DNA of 64,000 nt from Rhodospirillales bacterium (GTDB lineage: Bacteria; Pseudomonadota; Alphaproteobacteria; Micavibrionales; Micavibrionaceae): assembly GCA_020638155.1 (NCBI GenBank), contig JACKJB010000004.1, forward strand, positions 142,810 to 206,809, read 5' to 3'. The notes under the pieces are model-generated. The model was not told the DNA's origin and did no database searches. It saw nothing but the letters and a program-made list of their open reading frames with translations. Shown piece by piece: positions 50,594-60,482 of the stretch (position 1 is its first letter; every line of letters starts with the position of its first letter). The position numbers and the translations under genes were made by a program.

Positions 50594-53281
50594 TTAGGCA
50601 TCCAAAGCCTGCTCAATGGCACTGACGGCATCATTCGCCGCATCGGCATCCGGGCCGCCGGCTTGGGCCATGTCGGGCCGGCCGCCGCCGCCTTTGCCGC
50701 CGAGCTTTTCCGCGCCGATCTTGACAAGATCAACCGCGCTGATGCGCCCGGTCAAATCTTCGGTGACGCCGACAACGATTGAGGCCTTACCGTCATTCAC
50801 GGCAATCAGGGTGACAACCCCGGACCCGATCCGGCCTTTAAGCTCATCGACCATCGGCTTTAAGTCCTTGGGCGGGAACCCGTCCAGCACCTTGGCGCTG
50901 AATTTAAAGCCGCCGACGTCTTTGACATCGTCATCGGATGACTCGGCACCGTCTGCGACTTGCTTGCGGCGCTGGTCGGAGATTTCCTTTTGCAGCTTTT
51001 TATTCTCTTTAATCAGCTCCTGCTCGTCCTGCGGCGCGGCGGTATCAATGCTTCCACCCAGTGCGCAAAGCGCTTCGCGCAGCTTTGTATTCTCACCGGT
51101 CAGGCGATCGAGCGTTTCCTGCAGCGCAGCCTGTTTTTGCTGCGCGTAAAGCGCGACCCCTTCACCGGTTACGGCTTCAAGACGGCGTACACCGGATGAT
51201 ACGGCACTTTCGCTGGTTATTTTGAAATCGGCGATATCGCTTGTCCGGCTGGCATGGGTGCCGCCGCACAGTTCGACGGAAAAATGCTTGCCGTCTTTTT
51301 CGGTGCCCATGGTCAGGACCCGGACTTCATCGTCATATTTCTCGCCGAACAGCGCCATCGCGCCTGCGGCAATCGCGTCTTCCTGCGGCATCAGGCGGGT
51401 GACGACTTCGGTATCGGCCTTGATCTCTTCAAGGACACGCTGTTCGACCGCGGCGATTTCTTCCGCGCTCATTGCCTTGGGATGGGAAATATCAAAACGC
51501 AGCCGCTTGTCATCGACGACAGAGCCTTTCTGCGTCACATGCTCGCCCAGCTTTTCGCGCAGCGCCGCATGCAGCAGGTGCGTTGCCGAGTGGTTGGCGC
51601 GGATCGCGCTGCGGCGCTTCGTATCGATCTGCATCTGCACGGCATCGCCTTTTTTCAACGTGCCTTTGGACACGGTGCCATTATGCACGAACAGCTTGCC
51701 GACCTTTTTCTGCGTGTCGGTGACATCGAATACGGCATCGTCTTTTTTGATCGCGCCGTGGTCTCCGACCTGCCCGCCGGACTCGCCGTAAAACGGGGTC
51801 TGGTTGGTGACGATCTGGCCCTCTTCGCCTTCTTTAAGCTCATCGACGAGCGCGCCGTCCTTGACAATCGCCAGGATCTGCCCTTCGCCGCTTTCGGTTT
51901 TATAGCCGAGGAAATCGGTCGCGCCGTGCGCTTCCAGCAGGTCGTACCACAATTTTTCCGTCGCGGTATCGCCCGAGCCGGACCAGTTGGCGCGCGCGGT
52001 GGCTTTCTGTTTATCCATCGCGGCATTAAAGCCGTCCATATCGACCGCAATCCCCTTGGCGCGCAGGGCATCCTGCGTCAGGTCGATCGGAAAACCGTAA
52101 GTATCATAAAGCTTGAAGGCGGTATCGCCGGAAAATTTCTGGCCGCTGGACAGATTGGCCGTTTCCTCATCCAACAGTTTCAGCCCGTGCGCCAGCGTTT
52201 TCTTGAAGCGCGTTTCTTCCATCTTCAGCGTTTCGGTAATCAGCGCTTCGGCGCGGCGCAGCTCCGGATAGGCATCGCCCATCAGGCTGTTCAGCGTCGG
52301 GAAAAGCTTATGCATCAGCGGTTCTTCCGCCCCCAGCAAATGCGCATGGCGCATCCCCCGGCGCATAATCCGGCGCAGCACGTAACCGCGCCCTTCGTTA
52401 CTCGGCATCACCCCGTCCGCCAGCAGGAAAGCAGAGCAGCGCAAATGATCGGCAATGACGCGGTGGCTCGGCGCCTGGTCCCCGTCCGGGGACACCCCGG
52501 TCAGGTCGGCGCTGTGCTCGATAATCCCGCGCAGCAGGTCGATATCATAGTTATCGTGCTTGCCCTGCATGATCGCGGCAATCCGCTCCAGCCCCATGCC
52601 GGTATCCACCGACGGTTTGGGCAGGTCAATGCGGGTATCGGCGTCAATCTGCTCGAACTGCATAAACACGTTGTTCCAGATTTCAATGAAGCGGTCGCCG
52701 TCTTCATTTTCGCTGCCCGGCGGGCCACCCGGAATGTGTTCGCCGTGATCGTAGAAAATCTCGGTACAGGGACCGCACGGCCCGGTATCGCCCATCGCCC
52801 AGAAATTATCACTGGTCGGGATGCGGATGACTTTATCATCGGAAAAGCCGGTGACTTTCTTCCAGATTTCAGCCGCTTCTTCATCCGTGCTATGCACCGT
52901 GACCAGCAGCTTATCAGCAGGCAGGCCGAAATTCTTCGTCACCAGTTCCCACGCCATGGCAATCGCATCATCCTTGAAATAATCGCCGAACGAAAAATTG
53001 CCCAGCATTTCAAAAAATGTGTGGTGGCGTGCGGTATAGCCGACATTATCAAGGTCGTTATGCTTGCCGCCCGCGCGGACGCATTTCTGTGAGGACGTCG
53101 CGCGGCTGTAATCGCGCTTTTCCTTGCCGGTGAACACGTCTTTGAATTGCACCATCCCGGCATTGACGAACATCAATGTCGGATCGTTCTGGGGCACGAG
53201 CGGACTGGAGGCCACGACCTTATGGCCTTTGCCGGCAAAGTAATCGAGAAATTCTTTTCTGATATCGCTAACTGTTTTCAT
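50594..53281 (-). CDS. alaS: Alanyl-tRNA synthetase
   Basis: An 895-residue synthetase. MKTVSDIRKEFLDYFAGKGH is the standard beginning, so the ATG at 53279-53281 is chosen over an upstream extension. The catalytic domain shows RHHTFFEMLGNFSFGDYF; the editing domain carries NHSATHLLHAALRE and the C-terminal CGGTHASRTSDIADF zinc-type site. The C-Ala domain ends GKGGGGRPDMAQAGG. All domains are present. Confidence 0.98.
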   Translation of the reverse strand: MKTVSDIRKEFLDYFAGKGHKVVASSPLVPQNDPTLMFVNAGMVQFKDVFTGKEKRDYSRATSSQKCVRAGGKHNDLDNVGYTARHHTFFEMLGNFSFGDYFKDDAIAMAWELVTKNFGLPADKLLVTVHSTDEEAAEIWKKVTGFSDDKVIRIPTSDNFWAMGDTGPCGPCTEIFYDHGEHIPGGPPGSENEDGDRFIEIWNNVFMQFEQIDADTRIDLPKPSVDTGMGLERIAAIMQGKHDNYDIDLLRGIIEHSADLTGVSPDGDQAPSHRVIADHLRCSAFLLADGVMPSNEGRGYVLRRIMRRGMRHAHLLGAEEPLMHKLFPTLNSLMGDAYPELRRAEALITETLKMEETRFKKTLAHGLKLLDEETANLSSGQKFSGDTAFKLYDTYGFPIDLTQDALRAKGIAVDMDGFNAAMDKQKATARANWSGSGDTATEKLWYDLLEAHGATDFLGYKTESGEGQILAIVKDGALVDELKEGEEGQIVTNQTPFYGESGGQVGDHGAIKKDDAVFDVTDTQKKVGKLFVHNGTVSKGTLKKGDAVQMQIDTKRRSAIRANHSATHLLHAALREKLGEHVTQKGSVVDDKRLRFDISHPKAMSAEEIAAVEQRVLEEIKADTEVVTRLMPQEDAIAAGAMALFGEKYDDEVRVLTMGTEKDGKHFSVELCGGTHASRTSDIADFKITSESAVSSGVRRLEAVTGEGVALYAQQKQAALQETLDRLTGENTKLREALCALGGSIDTAAPQDEQELIKENKKLQKEISDQRRKQVADGAESSDDDVKDVGGFKFSAKVLDGFPPKDLKPMVDELKGRIGSGVVTLIAVNDGKASIVVGVTEDLTGRISAVDLVKIGAEKLGGKGGGGRPDMAQAGGPDADAANDAVSAIEQALDA

Positions 53282-53362
53282 AGACAATAATCTATGTCCG
53301 GAATCCCCGAATTGGCAAGGATTCATTGCAGTGCGAAACTATTTTTTGAAGAGGGGCTAAGG

Positions 53363-53818
53363 TCAGTCTGTAGTGCTATGGGCGGCATTCAGGAAATTCT
53401 TCCAGCATTCTTCACCGAATTTACTGATGAATTCCTTTTGAGCTTCTTGCCACAGCGGATAGGCTTCCGTGATTTTTTCTGCGCCCGCATCGGTCAGGTA
53501 AGCCAGTTTTTCCCGCCTGTGTCCCGGTTCAAGCCGGATTAATCCGGCTTTTTCAAGCGTATGAAGTGACCGGGTGAGCGTAGACAAGTCCATACATAAT
53601 TCATCTGCATAAAAACTCATCGGCTGGCCTTGATTCTGCCCAATCGCCTGAATGACGCAGATCTGCGTCGTCTTCAACCCAAGATGTTTGATTTTCTCAT
53701 TGAAACCATTGGTTACATGACGCGATAGCTTGCGCAGGTTGGTGACGGCGCATGTGGCCAGCATTTCTTCACAGAACAGGCTTATATCAACGCGGTTATT
53801 GGCGGCTTTTGTCTTCAT
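53363..53818 (-). CDS. MarR-family transcriptional regulator
   Basis: About 151 residues. The winged helix is visible as GLKTTQICVIQAIGQNQGQP, YADELCMDLSTLTRSLHTLE and then GLIRLEPGHRREKLAYLT, which is the wing. Three Cys in the first half (LFCEEMLATCAVTN, TQICVIQ) could make it redox-sensitive. The ATG at 53818 is preferred; the frame is open further to 53875. An inverted repeat AGTAC/GTACT upstream (53931-53947) could be its operator. The target genes are unknown. Confidence 0.85.
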   Translation of the reverse strand: MKTKAANNRVDISLFCEEMLATCAVTNLRKLSRHVTNGFNEKIKHLGLKTTQICVIQAIGQNQGQPMSFYADELCMDLSTLTRSLHTLEKAGLIRLEPGHRREKLAYLTDAGAEKITEAYPLWQEAQKEFISKFGEECWKNFLNAAHSTTD

Positions 53819-53930
53819 AGATGCCGATAGTTCTCTAAATTTATGTTGTAAACACTCATCAGTGCCATACACCAAAACGTAGTATGCTTTAGAATATATG
53901 CAGATAAAAAAGCGTTACGCAAGCAAAAAT

Positions 53931-53947
53931 AGTACTAATTCCGTACT
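53931..53947. promoter_or_regulatory. Candidate operator dyad upstream of the MarR gene
   Basis: AGTAC (53931-53935), seven bases, GTACT (53943-53947), in an AT-rich 170-bp gap between the MarR gene and slt. The size fits a MarR dimer site; no experiment supports it. Confidence 0.3.
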
Positions 53948-53989
53948 GATTAATAATGCAATAAAAAGATTTTATAATTATGTTGCGAC

Positions 53990-55963
53990 TCAGTTGTAAT
54001 GAGCTGTTTTTACAGGAAGTGTGCCGGAAGCCTGCCGGACGCCGTCAAGCTGGACATAGCGGGCCCAGTGTCCTTCCGCGACTCCGTCGAGCGAAGGGGT
54101 AGCCTGATCCATTTTTAGGCGGTAAATCCAGTAATTCGCCATGACCCGCTCGACAAAAGCGCGGGTTTCTTTCATCGGGATACTTTCGACGAACAGCAGC
54201 GGGTCGCCCTGCATGCCACGCAGTTCCTGCTTCCATTTTCTTAAATTTCCGGGCCCCGCATTATAGGCGATCACCAGCGAAAACAGCTCCGTGCCAATAT
54301 GATCCTGGTAAAGCAGGTTTTCAACGTAACGTTGCCCGATATCCAGATTGAGCTGCGGATCGGTCAGGCTGTATTGGCCCTCGCGGGAACGGTAATCGCG
54401 CCGTCCCGAAATGAAGCTGGCTGTTGCGGGCATAAGCTGCATCAGCCCGGTCGCGCCGCTGCGGCTTTCTGCGGCGGGATTAAATTTCGATTCCTGCCGG
54501 ATCAGCGCATAAATCAGCGCCCGGTCAACCTTATAACCGTTCTGTGGCTTCCACGGCGATTCCGGGTAAAGCGCCGCATCGTAAAGCCCGCCGTCAGGAG
54601 CCGTTGTTGAGGCCGCAAGCCTCATGGCATAAGACGGTAGCCCGGCATGATCGGCATAAGCCAGCAAGGCTTCGGTCATGGCGGGTTTTTCATCCGGACT
54701 GATTTGTTTAAGCTCTTTTTCCGCCAGATGATACTGACCGGCCCGTACCAGTAACATCGCCCGCTGCGCTGCGGGCACAGAATCCAGGACTTGACGGTGT
54801 GCACTGTCATAGCGCGGAATATCCCAGTTGAAATCAAAATCCCAGCCCAGTGCGCGCGTGGCAATCAGGCCGTAAAAGGTGCGCGGGTGACCTGCCGCAT
54901 GGCGCAGCCATATGCTGACATCCTTGACGTTGCCGGCCCGCATATGGGCGCGGGACGCCCAGTATGCCCCGGCGGCGGCTGTCCAGTCGGAGGCATATGG
55001 CGATTTTGCCGTCAGCTCAAACAGCGGTGCGGCCAGACGGTAATCTTTTTGCCGCCAGGCGACCAGTCCGCCAACCCACCCGGCCAGCGGCACTTTTTCA
55101 GCCGAGCGGCGGGCGCTGGCAATCGCCAGCTCTTTTGCCTTATCAAGTTTGCCAGTCATCATATAGCTATTGGCAATCTGAGCCCGCCATTCGTCATATT
55201 CGACCGGGTCCAGCAGCTTGGCGGTCTTATCGCCCATCAGCTTTTTATAAGCGGCTGTTGGTCCGCCATTGCCGAGGTCCTTGCGCAGGGCGGATTCCAG
55301 TTTTGCGACCTTTTCCGCATCGGCTTCGCTGCGCCGGGGGGCGCGGTAACTGCGGTCGTGCTCCGACAGGATATCCAGATATCCGTTGATGCCGGATCCT
55401 TTGACCGGTTTGCGGATGGTGCCGTTATAGTCTTTAGGCGACCGCTTGGCGGCCAGGGCATAAATTTTATCGGCCCCCGGATGATCGGCATAAGACGCCA
55501 TCCAGCCGGATAGTTCGGAAAAATCGGCACTATAGGCGGTTGGGTGCATATAGCGCTGGTACAGCACATGCCCGCGCAGCCGGAAATCGCCGAGCAGGCC
55601 GAGCAGCTCATCGGCTTTGTCCCACGCGCCGAGCGCCTGGTAGGCAAAAATCTTTTTGTAAAGCAGCGCATCACTATCGCTCAGCGCCGTTCCCGGTTTG
55701 CCCATCGGCTTGGGACGGGGGACGGGAGCCTGCCCGAACTGCAGCAGCTGCGCTACATCAGGCCGTCCGAAATTCGGCTTTTTGTCGGGGACGGGGATCG
55801 TATCGCTGGCCGGGACCGGCAGGGCGACATCGGTGATGAGTGGTTTTTGCAGCGGCAGGGGCACTGAAGGCCCTGCCAAAGCGGGACCCAGGGCCGTCAT
55901 CACCATAAAGGCCAAGAACCCGCAGGCTCTCAGGCAGGTGTTTGCGCGTAAAATGTCATGCAT
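53990..55963 (-). CDS. slt: Soluble lytic murein transglycosylase, Slt70 type
   Basis: A 657-residue periplasmic enzyme with signal peptide (FLAFMVMTALGPALAG) and a Pro-rich linker. A long superhelical TPR-like region (about 90-450) is followed by the catalytic domain: ALIRQESKFNPAAESRSGAT with catalytic E491, then GLMQLMPATA and YNAGPGNLRKW. It cleaves glycan strands to 1,6-anhydro products that AnmK (13.5 kb) can recycle. Confidence 0.94.
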   Translation of the reverse strand: MHDILRANTCLRACGFLAFMVMTALGPALAGPSVPLPLQKPLITDVALPVPASDTIPVPDKKPNFGRPDVAQLLQFGQAPVPRPKPMGKPGTALSDSDALLYKKIFAYQALGAWDKADELLGLLGDFRLRGHVLYQRYMHPTAYSADFSELSGWMASYADHPGADKIYALAAKRSPKDYNGTIRKPVKGSGINGYLDILSEHDRSYRAPRRSEADAEKVAKLESALRKDLGNGGPTAAYKKLMGDKTAKLLDPVEYDEWRAQIANSYMMTGKLDKAKELAIASARRSAEKVPLAGWVGGLVAWRQKDYRLAAPLFELTAKSPYASDWTAAAGAYWASRAHMRAGNVKDVSIWLRHAAGHPRTFYGLIATRALGWDFDFNWDIPRYDSAHRQVLDSVPAAQRAMLLVRAGQYHLAEKELKQISPDEKPAMTEALLAYADHAGLPSYAMRLAASTTAPDGGLYDAALYPESPWKPQNGYKVDRALIYALIRQESKFNPAAESRSGATGLMQLMPATASFISGRRDYRSREGQYSLTDPQLNLDIGQRYVENLLYQDHIGTELFSLVIAYNAGPGNLRKWKQELRGMQGDPLLFVESIPMKETRAFVERVMANYWIYRLKMDQATPSLDGVAEGHWARYVQLDGVRQASGTLPVKTAHYN

Positions 55964-56046
55964 AACAGGAAAAGGAAATATACGAATTCAGGCAAGGAGT
56001 CTATATCGTCTTGCGCGGCGGGGTGCGATTATCAACAGCGGGGTGC

Positions 56047-56922
56047 CTATGATTCTGTCAAAAGTCCCAGTTCCTGCCGTTTTTGCTGGAACATCAGCAT
56101 ATCCTGCCAGACCAGTTTTTTCTGCGACGGGGTCCGCAGCAGGTAGGCCGGATGGTAGGTTGCCAGCGCCGGGATTGGCTCTGGCGGCACATCGAACAGA
56201 TCGGCGTTAATTGGGCGGTAGTCATGGAATTTGCCGCGCAGCCGCGAAATCCCCGACTCGGTCTGCAACAGCGCCTTGGTGGATACGCCCCCCGCGAAAA
56301 TCAGTAATTTCGGTTTCACGAGCGCAATGTGTTTTTCGATGAAAGGCAGGCTGACCTCGACTTCCGCCGGGCTGGGCGTCCTGTTGCCCGGCGGCCGCCA
56401 GTTCAGGATATTGGAGATATAAAGCGCCTGGGCTGGATCTTCTGCGGTACGGTCGAGCCCGATACAGGCCAGGATGCGGTCGAGCAATTGCCCGCTGACC
56501 CCGACAAACGGTTTGCCGAGCCGGTCTTCATCCCCGCCCGGCGCTTCGCCGACCAGCATAATCGGGGCTTCAGGGTTCCCGTCGCAGAACACAAGGTTGG
56601 TTGCCGTCTTTTTCAACGGGAGACCGTCAAACGCCGCGATGGCTTCGCGCAGCGCTTCGAGTGTGTTTGCCTCTTTGGCAAGGCGCAGGGATTCTTTTTT
56701 CGCATCGGACGCCCCCAGTAATTGCTGTGGCAGCGGCGCCGGGGCGGATGCGATCGGCGCTTTTTTCTTTTCCGGCTGGACCGGACCGGGGCCGTCCTGT
56801 TCCATCAGCTGCTTTTTGATATCCGGCATCACCGTGGAATCGACAGGCGTATCGGACAGCGCCTCGTCGGCGCCGACATCGATATGCCACTGCAGGGCGG
56901 CTATGGCGGCCTGTCTGTCCAT
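56047..56922 (-). CDS. Uracil-DNA glycosylase, family 4/5-type, cluster cysteines not seen
   Basis: A 291-residue glycosylase with a 110-residue Ala/Pro-rich front. The uracil pocket motifs are GEAPGGDEDRLGKPFVG and, at the end, ATYHPAYLLR; NWRPPGNRTPSPAE is the central motif. Family 4 enzymes usually hold a 4Fe-4S cluster; the front Cys (in FDGC-type motifs) is Leu here (FDGLPLKKTA), and the Cys before LPF is Ser (EVSLPFIEKH). The protein has only two other Cys (VFCDG, LACIGL). The ATG at 56922 is used because longer frames run into the ETF-QO gene. Confidence 0.85.
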   Translation of the reverse strand: MDRQAAIAALQWHIDVGADEALSDTPVDSTVMPDIKKQLMEQDGPGPVQPEKKKAPIASAPAPLPQQLLGASDAKKESLRLAKEANTLEALREAIAAFDGLPLKKTATNLVFCDGNPEAPIMLVGEAPGGDEDRLGKPFVGVSGQLLDRILACIGLDRTAEDPAQALYISNILNWRPPGNRTPSPAEVEVSLPFIEKHIALVKPKLLIFAGGVSTKALLQTESGISRLRGKFHDYRPINADLFDVPPEPIPALATYHPAYLLRTPSQKKLVWQDMLMFQQKRQELGLLTES

Positions 56923-57037
56923 AAACCCGGTTCTCTCCCGTCCGGTTGCAAGAATGCAAAAAAATTCATTTTCAAGGCTACGGTTCTTTATGAATATAGG
57001 ATAGACTATCCTGTGGCAATAAGGAGGTTTTCCCGCG

Positions 57038-58678
57038 ATGTCGGAAATGGAAATGCCCAGCCCTGTCCGGGCAGATCGAGATGTGATGCCGTATGATGTC
57101 GTTATCGTCGGTGGCGGCCCGTCCGGGTTGTCCTGCGCGATCCGGCTGAAACAGCTCGCTCCGGAGCTTTCCGTCTGCATCCTTGAAAAAGGTGCAGAGG
57201 TCGGCGCGCATTTATTATCCGGCGCCGTGTTTGAGACCCGCGCGCTGGACGAGTTGATTCCCGACTGGAAAGAAAAAGGCGCGCCGGTTAAGACCGCCGC
57301 TAAAAAAGACAGCTTCCTGTTCCTGACAAAAAACAAATCCTTCCGCCTGCCGACCCCGCCGCAGATGCGTAATCACGGCAATTACATTATTTCGCTCGGC
57401 CTGCTCGGCCGCTGGCTGGCGCAGCAGGCCGAAGCGCTGGGGGTTGAGATTTTCGCAGGCTTTGCCGCTGCTGAAGTGCTGTATAACGAAGCCGGTGATG
57501 TGATCGGCGTGGCCACGGGCGATATGGGCATCGGCAAGGACGGCGGGAAAACCGCGCAATACCAGCCGGGCGTCGAACTGCATGCCCGCCAGACCGTGTT
57601 TGCCGAAGGCTGTCACGGCAGCCTGACCAAGGCCCTGATCCGGAAATTCGACCTGCGCAAAGACAGCGATCCGCAGACTTATGGGCTGGGGATCAAGGAA
57701 ATCTGGGAAATCGACCCGGCCAAACACCGCGAAGGCGACATCATGCACACTGTCGGCTGGCCGATGGACAGCAAAACCTATGGCGGGTCGTGGCTGTATC
57801 ATATGGAAGGAAATCAGGTTTCGGTCGGCTTTGTGGTCGGGCTGGATTACCACAATCCTTACTTATCACCGTTCGGCGAAATGCAGCGCTTTAAACTGCA
57901 CCCGGAAATCAAGGCGCTGCTCGAAGGCGGACGCCGTGTGGCCTATGGCGCGCGGGCGCTGGTCGAAGGCGGTTACCAGTCCTTGCCGGAACTAAGCTTT
58001 CCCGGCGGCATCCTGATCGGTGATACGGCCGGCTTTTTGAATGTGCCCAAGATCAAAGGCAATCACACAGCGATGAAGTCCGGCATGGTCGCCGCGGAAT
58101 CGCTGGCAGAGCATCTCAAAACCGATGCGAAAGAATGCACACTTTACCCGGAAAATCTTAAGAAAAGCTGGGTCTGGAAAGAGCTTTATAAGGTCCGTAA
58201 TATCCGCCCGGGCTTCCATTGGGGGCTGTGGGCGGGGATCGTCCATGCCGCGTTCCAGACCTTTGGCGGCTGGCTGCTGCCCTATACGCTGAAGAACCAC
58301 GCCGATTATGCGCAGCTTGAAAAAGCGAGCGATTGCAAGCGGATAGAGTATCCCAAGCCGGACAATACCCTGACCTTTGACCGGTTAAGCTCTGTACGGC
58401 TGTCCAATACTATGCACGGGGAGAACCAGCCTTCGCATTTAAAGCTCAAAGACCCTTCAATCCCTGTTAATGAAAATCTGCCACAATATGAAGAACCGGC
58501 CCAGAGATACTGCCCTGCCGGGGTCTACGAGGTTGTCGAGGAAGGCGGGCGGCCTAAATTTGTTATTAACGCCCAGAACTGTGTGCATTGTAAAACATGC
58601 GACATCAAGGACCCGGCCCAGAACATAGACTGGACGACGCCAGAGGGCGGCGGCGGGCCGAATTATTCCAATATGTAG
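57038..58678 (+). CDS. Electron transfer flavoprotein-ubiquinone oxidoreductase
   Basis: A 546-residue membrane-bound enzyme that passes electrons from ETF to ubiquinone. FAD motif DVVIVGGGPSGLSCAIRLKQ near residue 20; FPGGILIGDTAGFLNVPKIK binds FAD and quinone; the 4Fe-4S site at the C-terminus has CPAGVYE, then CVHCKTCDIKDP. AAGGAGG lies eleven bases before the ATG. It connects the acyl-CoA dehydrogenase at 17 kb with respiration. The TPR lipoprotein gene follows within a few bases. Confidence 0.96.
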   Translation: MSEMEMPSPVRADRDVMPYDVVIVGGGPSGLSCAIRLKQLAPELSVCILEKGAEVGAHLLSGAVFETRALDELIPDWKEKGAPVKTAAKKDSFLFLTKNKSFRLPTPPQMRNHGNYIISLGLLGRWLAQQAEALGVEIFAGFAAAEVLYNEAGDVIGVATGDMGIGKDGGKTAQYQPGVELHARQTVFAEGCHGSLTKALIRKFDLRKDSDPQTYGLGIKEIWEIDPAKHREGDIMHTVGWPMDSKTYGGSWLYHMEGNQVSVGFVVGLDYHNPYLSPFGEMQRFKLHPEIKALLEGGRRVAYGARALVEGGYQSLPELSFPGGILIGDTAGFLNVPKIKGNHTAMKSGMVAAESLAEHLKTDAKECTLYPENLKKSWVWKELYKVRNIRPGFHWGLWAGIVHAAFQTFGGWLLPYTLKNHADYAQLEKASDCKRIEYPKPDNTLTFDRLSSVRLSNTMHGENQPSHLKLKDPSIPVNENLPQYEEPAQRYCPAGVYEVVEEGGRPKFVINAQNCVHCKTCDIKDPAQNIDWTTPEGGGGPNYSNM

Positions 58679-58693
58679 GATTTTTTGAAAGTA

Positions 58694-60463
58694 ATGCGGA
58701 ACGGTAAAATGATGAGACGATTTCAGACCATGGCCCTGGTGGGCGCGGTAATTTTGGGTGGCTGTGCCGGGCAGGTGATCGGCCAGACCGCGGACTCGCG
58801 CAAGATGGCACAGGTGAATCCCGCAGGCGGTGAAGATCATGCCAGCCCGTTTGCCCGCCGCGGCCTTGCCGGTAAGTACTTGTCGAGCCATTTCGCGCAA
58901 AGCCAGTATGACTGGAATGTCGCCAGCCGCTATGTCAACGATGTCCTGGCCGCCGATCCGGGCAATGTCGAACTGATCCGCCGGTCGATGATCCTGGCGA
59001 TGGGTACGGGCAATATTGATCTTGCCGCGCAACGGGCAAAAGAGCTGATTGCGCTGGATGACGATACGGGGCTTGCGCTGGTGATCCTTGCGGTAAAAGA
59101 GCTCGCGGCGAATGATATGGGGGCGGTGCAGGAAACACTGGCACAGATGCCGGAAGGCGATATGACTGGCTTTATCAAACCCGTCCTGCTTGGCTGGGCC
59201 GCTGCCGGGCAAGGCAAGCTTGATACCGAAACCCTGAACGAGACCACGATCCATCTGTATCATGGCGCGCTGATCGCGACTTTCCTGAACGATAAGGACG
59301 CGATGATTAAATTCACGCAGGCGATGATTGCCACAGGAACGCTATCAAGCGGCGATGCCGAGCGCGCCGCGGATATGCTGGCGATCCTGGGCGATTATGA
59401 AGAGGCCAAACTTTTATATGAAGGGGTCTTCGTCCAGGATGACAGTAATAGCCGCGTTGCCGAAAAGCTTGCCGCGGTGAAAAAAGAAAATGGCGGTACT
59501 ATCCGCGATCTTGCCGAACCGCTGAGCGTGAAATCGGTGCAACAGGGCGCGGCGATGGCGCTCTACGATATGGCCTATATCCTGTATCAGGAACATAGCG
59601 ACAGCAGTACCAAGCTGTTTGCGAATATGGCTCTGGCGCTCGACCCGTCTTTAACCGATGCGCATTTGCTGCTGGCGGATACGCTGACCCGCAATGGCCG
59701 TTTCGAAGATGCGATTGCCGAGCTGGATAATATCGGCCCGGATCACCCGTCTTATCTGGAGGTGCAGCGCCACGCTGCCGAACTGCTGGCCGAAGCCGGG
59801 CGGGAAAAAGAGGCGCTGGAAAAGCTCAATAAACTTTTCACCGACCATAACGATATCGAAGCGCTGATCCGCATTGGCGATCTGTACCGTAGCAACGAAA
59901 GCTACGGCGATGCGTTGCAGGCCTATAACAGGGCGGCGAAAAAGATCGGCAAAACCATCCCGGAACAATACTGGCATCTTCTCTATGCCCGCGGCATGGC
60001 GTATGAGCGCCAGGGCGATTGGAACAAAGCCGAAGCCGACCTGAAGGCGGCGCTGGTTTACCGCCCCAACCATCCTTATCTGCTGAACTATCTTGGTTAT
60101 GGCTGGGCCGATCAGGGACTGAACCTTGAAGAGTCGCTGGAACTTATTAAACGCGCCGTCTCGTTGCGCCCGACCGACGGCTATATCATCGATTCCATGG
60201 GCTGGGTCCAGTATATGATGGGGCAATATAGCGAAGCGTTGCCAAGTCTTGAGCGCGCGGTTGAGCTGCTTCCCTACGACACGACGATCAACGATCACCT
60301 TGGCGATGTGTACTGGCAGGTTGGCCGCCAGATGGAAGCCCGGTTCCAGTGGGAACGCGCCCTGAACTTCAGCGAAGATGAAAAGGTGAGCGAGCGCATC
60401 AATCACAAGCTGCGCTTCGGGCTTGAAGGCATGAAGGAAGTCAAGCGGGCGACCGCCGAATAA
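58694..60463 (+). CDS. TPR-repeat outer-membrane lipoprotein
   Basis: About 589 residues with a lipoprotein signal: TMALVGAVILGGCAG, lipidated Cys at about 24. The rest is a chain of TPR-like helices (MALALDPSLTDAHLLLADTL, YLLNYLGYGWADQGLNLEES, IIDSMGWVQYMMGQYSEALP). Such proteins are assembly or scaffolding factors in the envelope. A TTG at 58685 is an alternative start. It lies 15 bp after ETF-QO and 20 bp before ispE, so the three form one transcription unit. Confidence 0.88.
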   Translation: MRNGKMMRRFQTMALVGAVILGGCAGQVIGQTADSRKMAQVNPAGGEDHASPFARRGLAGKYLSSHFAQSQYDWNVASRYVNDVLAADPGNVELIRRSMILAMGTGNIDLAAQRAKELIALDDDTGLALVILAVKELAANDMGAVQETLAQMPEGDMTGFIKPVLLGWAAAGQGKLDTETLNETTIHLYHGALIATFLNDKDAMIKFTQAMIATGTLSSGDAERAADMLAILGDYEEAKLLYEGVFVQDDSNSRVAEKLAAVKKENGGTIRDLAEPLSVKSVQQGAAMALYDMAYILYQEHSDSSTKLFANMALALDPSLTDAHLLLADTLTRNGRFEDAIAELDNIGPDHPSYLEVQRHAAELLAEAGREKEALEKLNKLFTDHNDIEALIRIGDLYRSNESYGDALQAYNRAAKKIGKTIPEQYWHLLYARGMAYERQGDWNKAEADLKAALVYRPNHPYLLNYLGYGWADQGLNLEESLELIKRAVSLRPTDGYIIDSMGWVQYMMGQYSEALPSLERAVELLPYDTTINDHLGDVYWQVGRQMEARFQWERALNFSEDEKVSERINHKLRFGLEGMKEVKRATAE

Positions 60464-60482
60464 GTGGTCGATCGCTGATGTT

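Noticed and set aside
51254..53092. 612-residue plus-strand open frame across alaS
   Set aside because: It is an antisense shadow of alaS; composition is His/Phe/Arg-rich as expected for a mirror frame.
56923..57336. N-terminal extension of the uracil-DNA glycosylase frame
   Set aside because: It would overlap the start and first 300 bp of the well-supported ETF-QO gene on the other strand and adds no conserved sequence.
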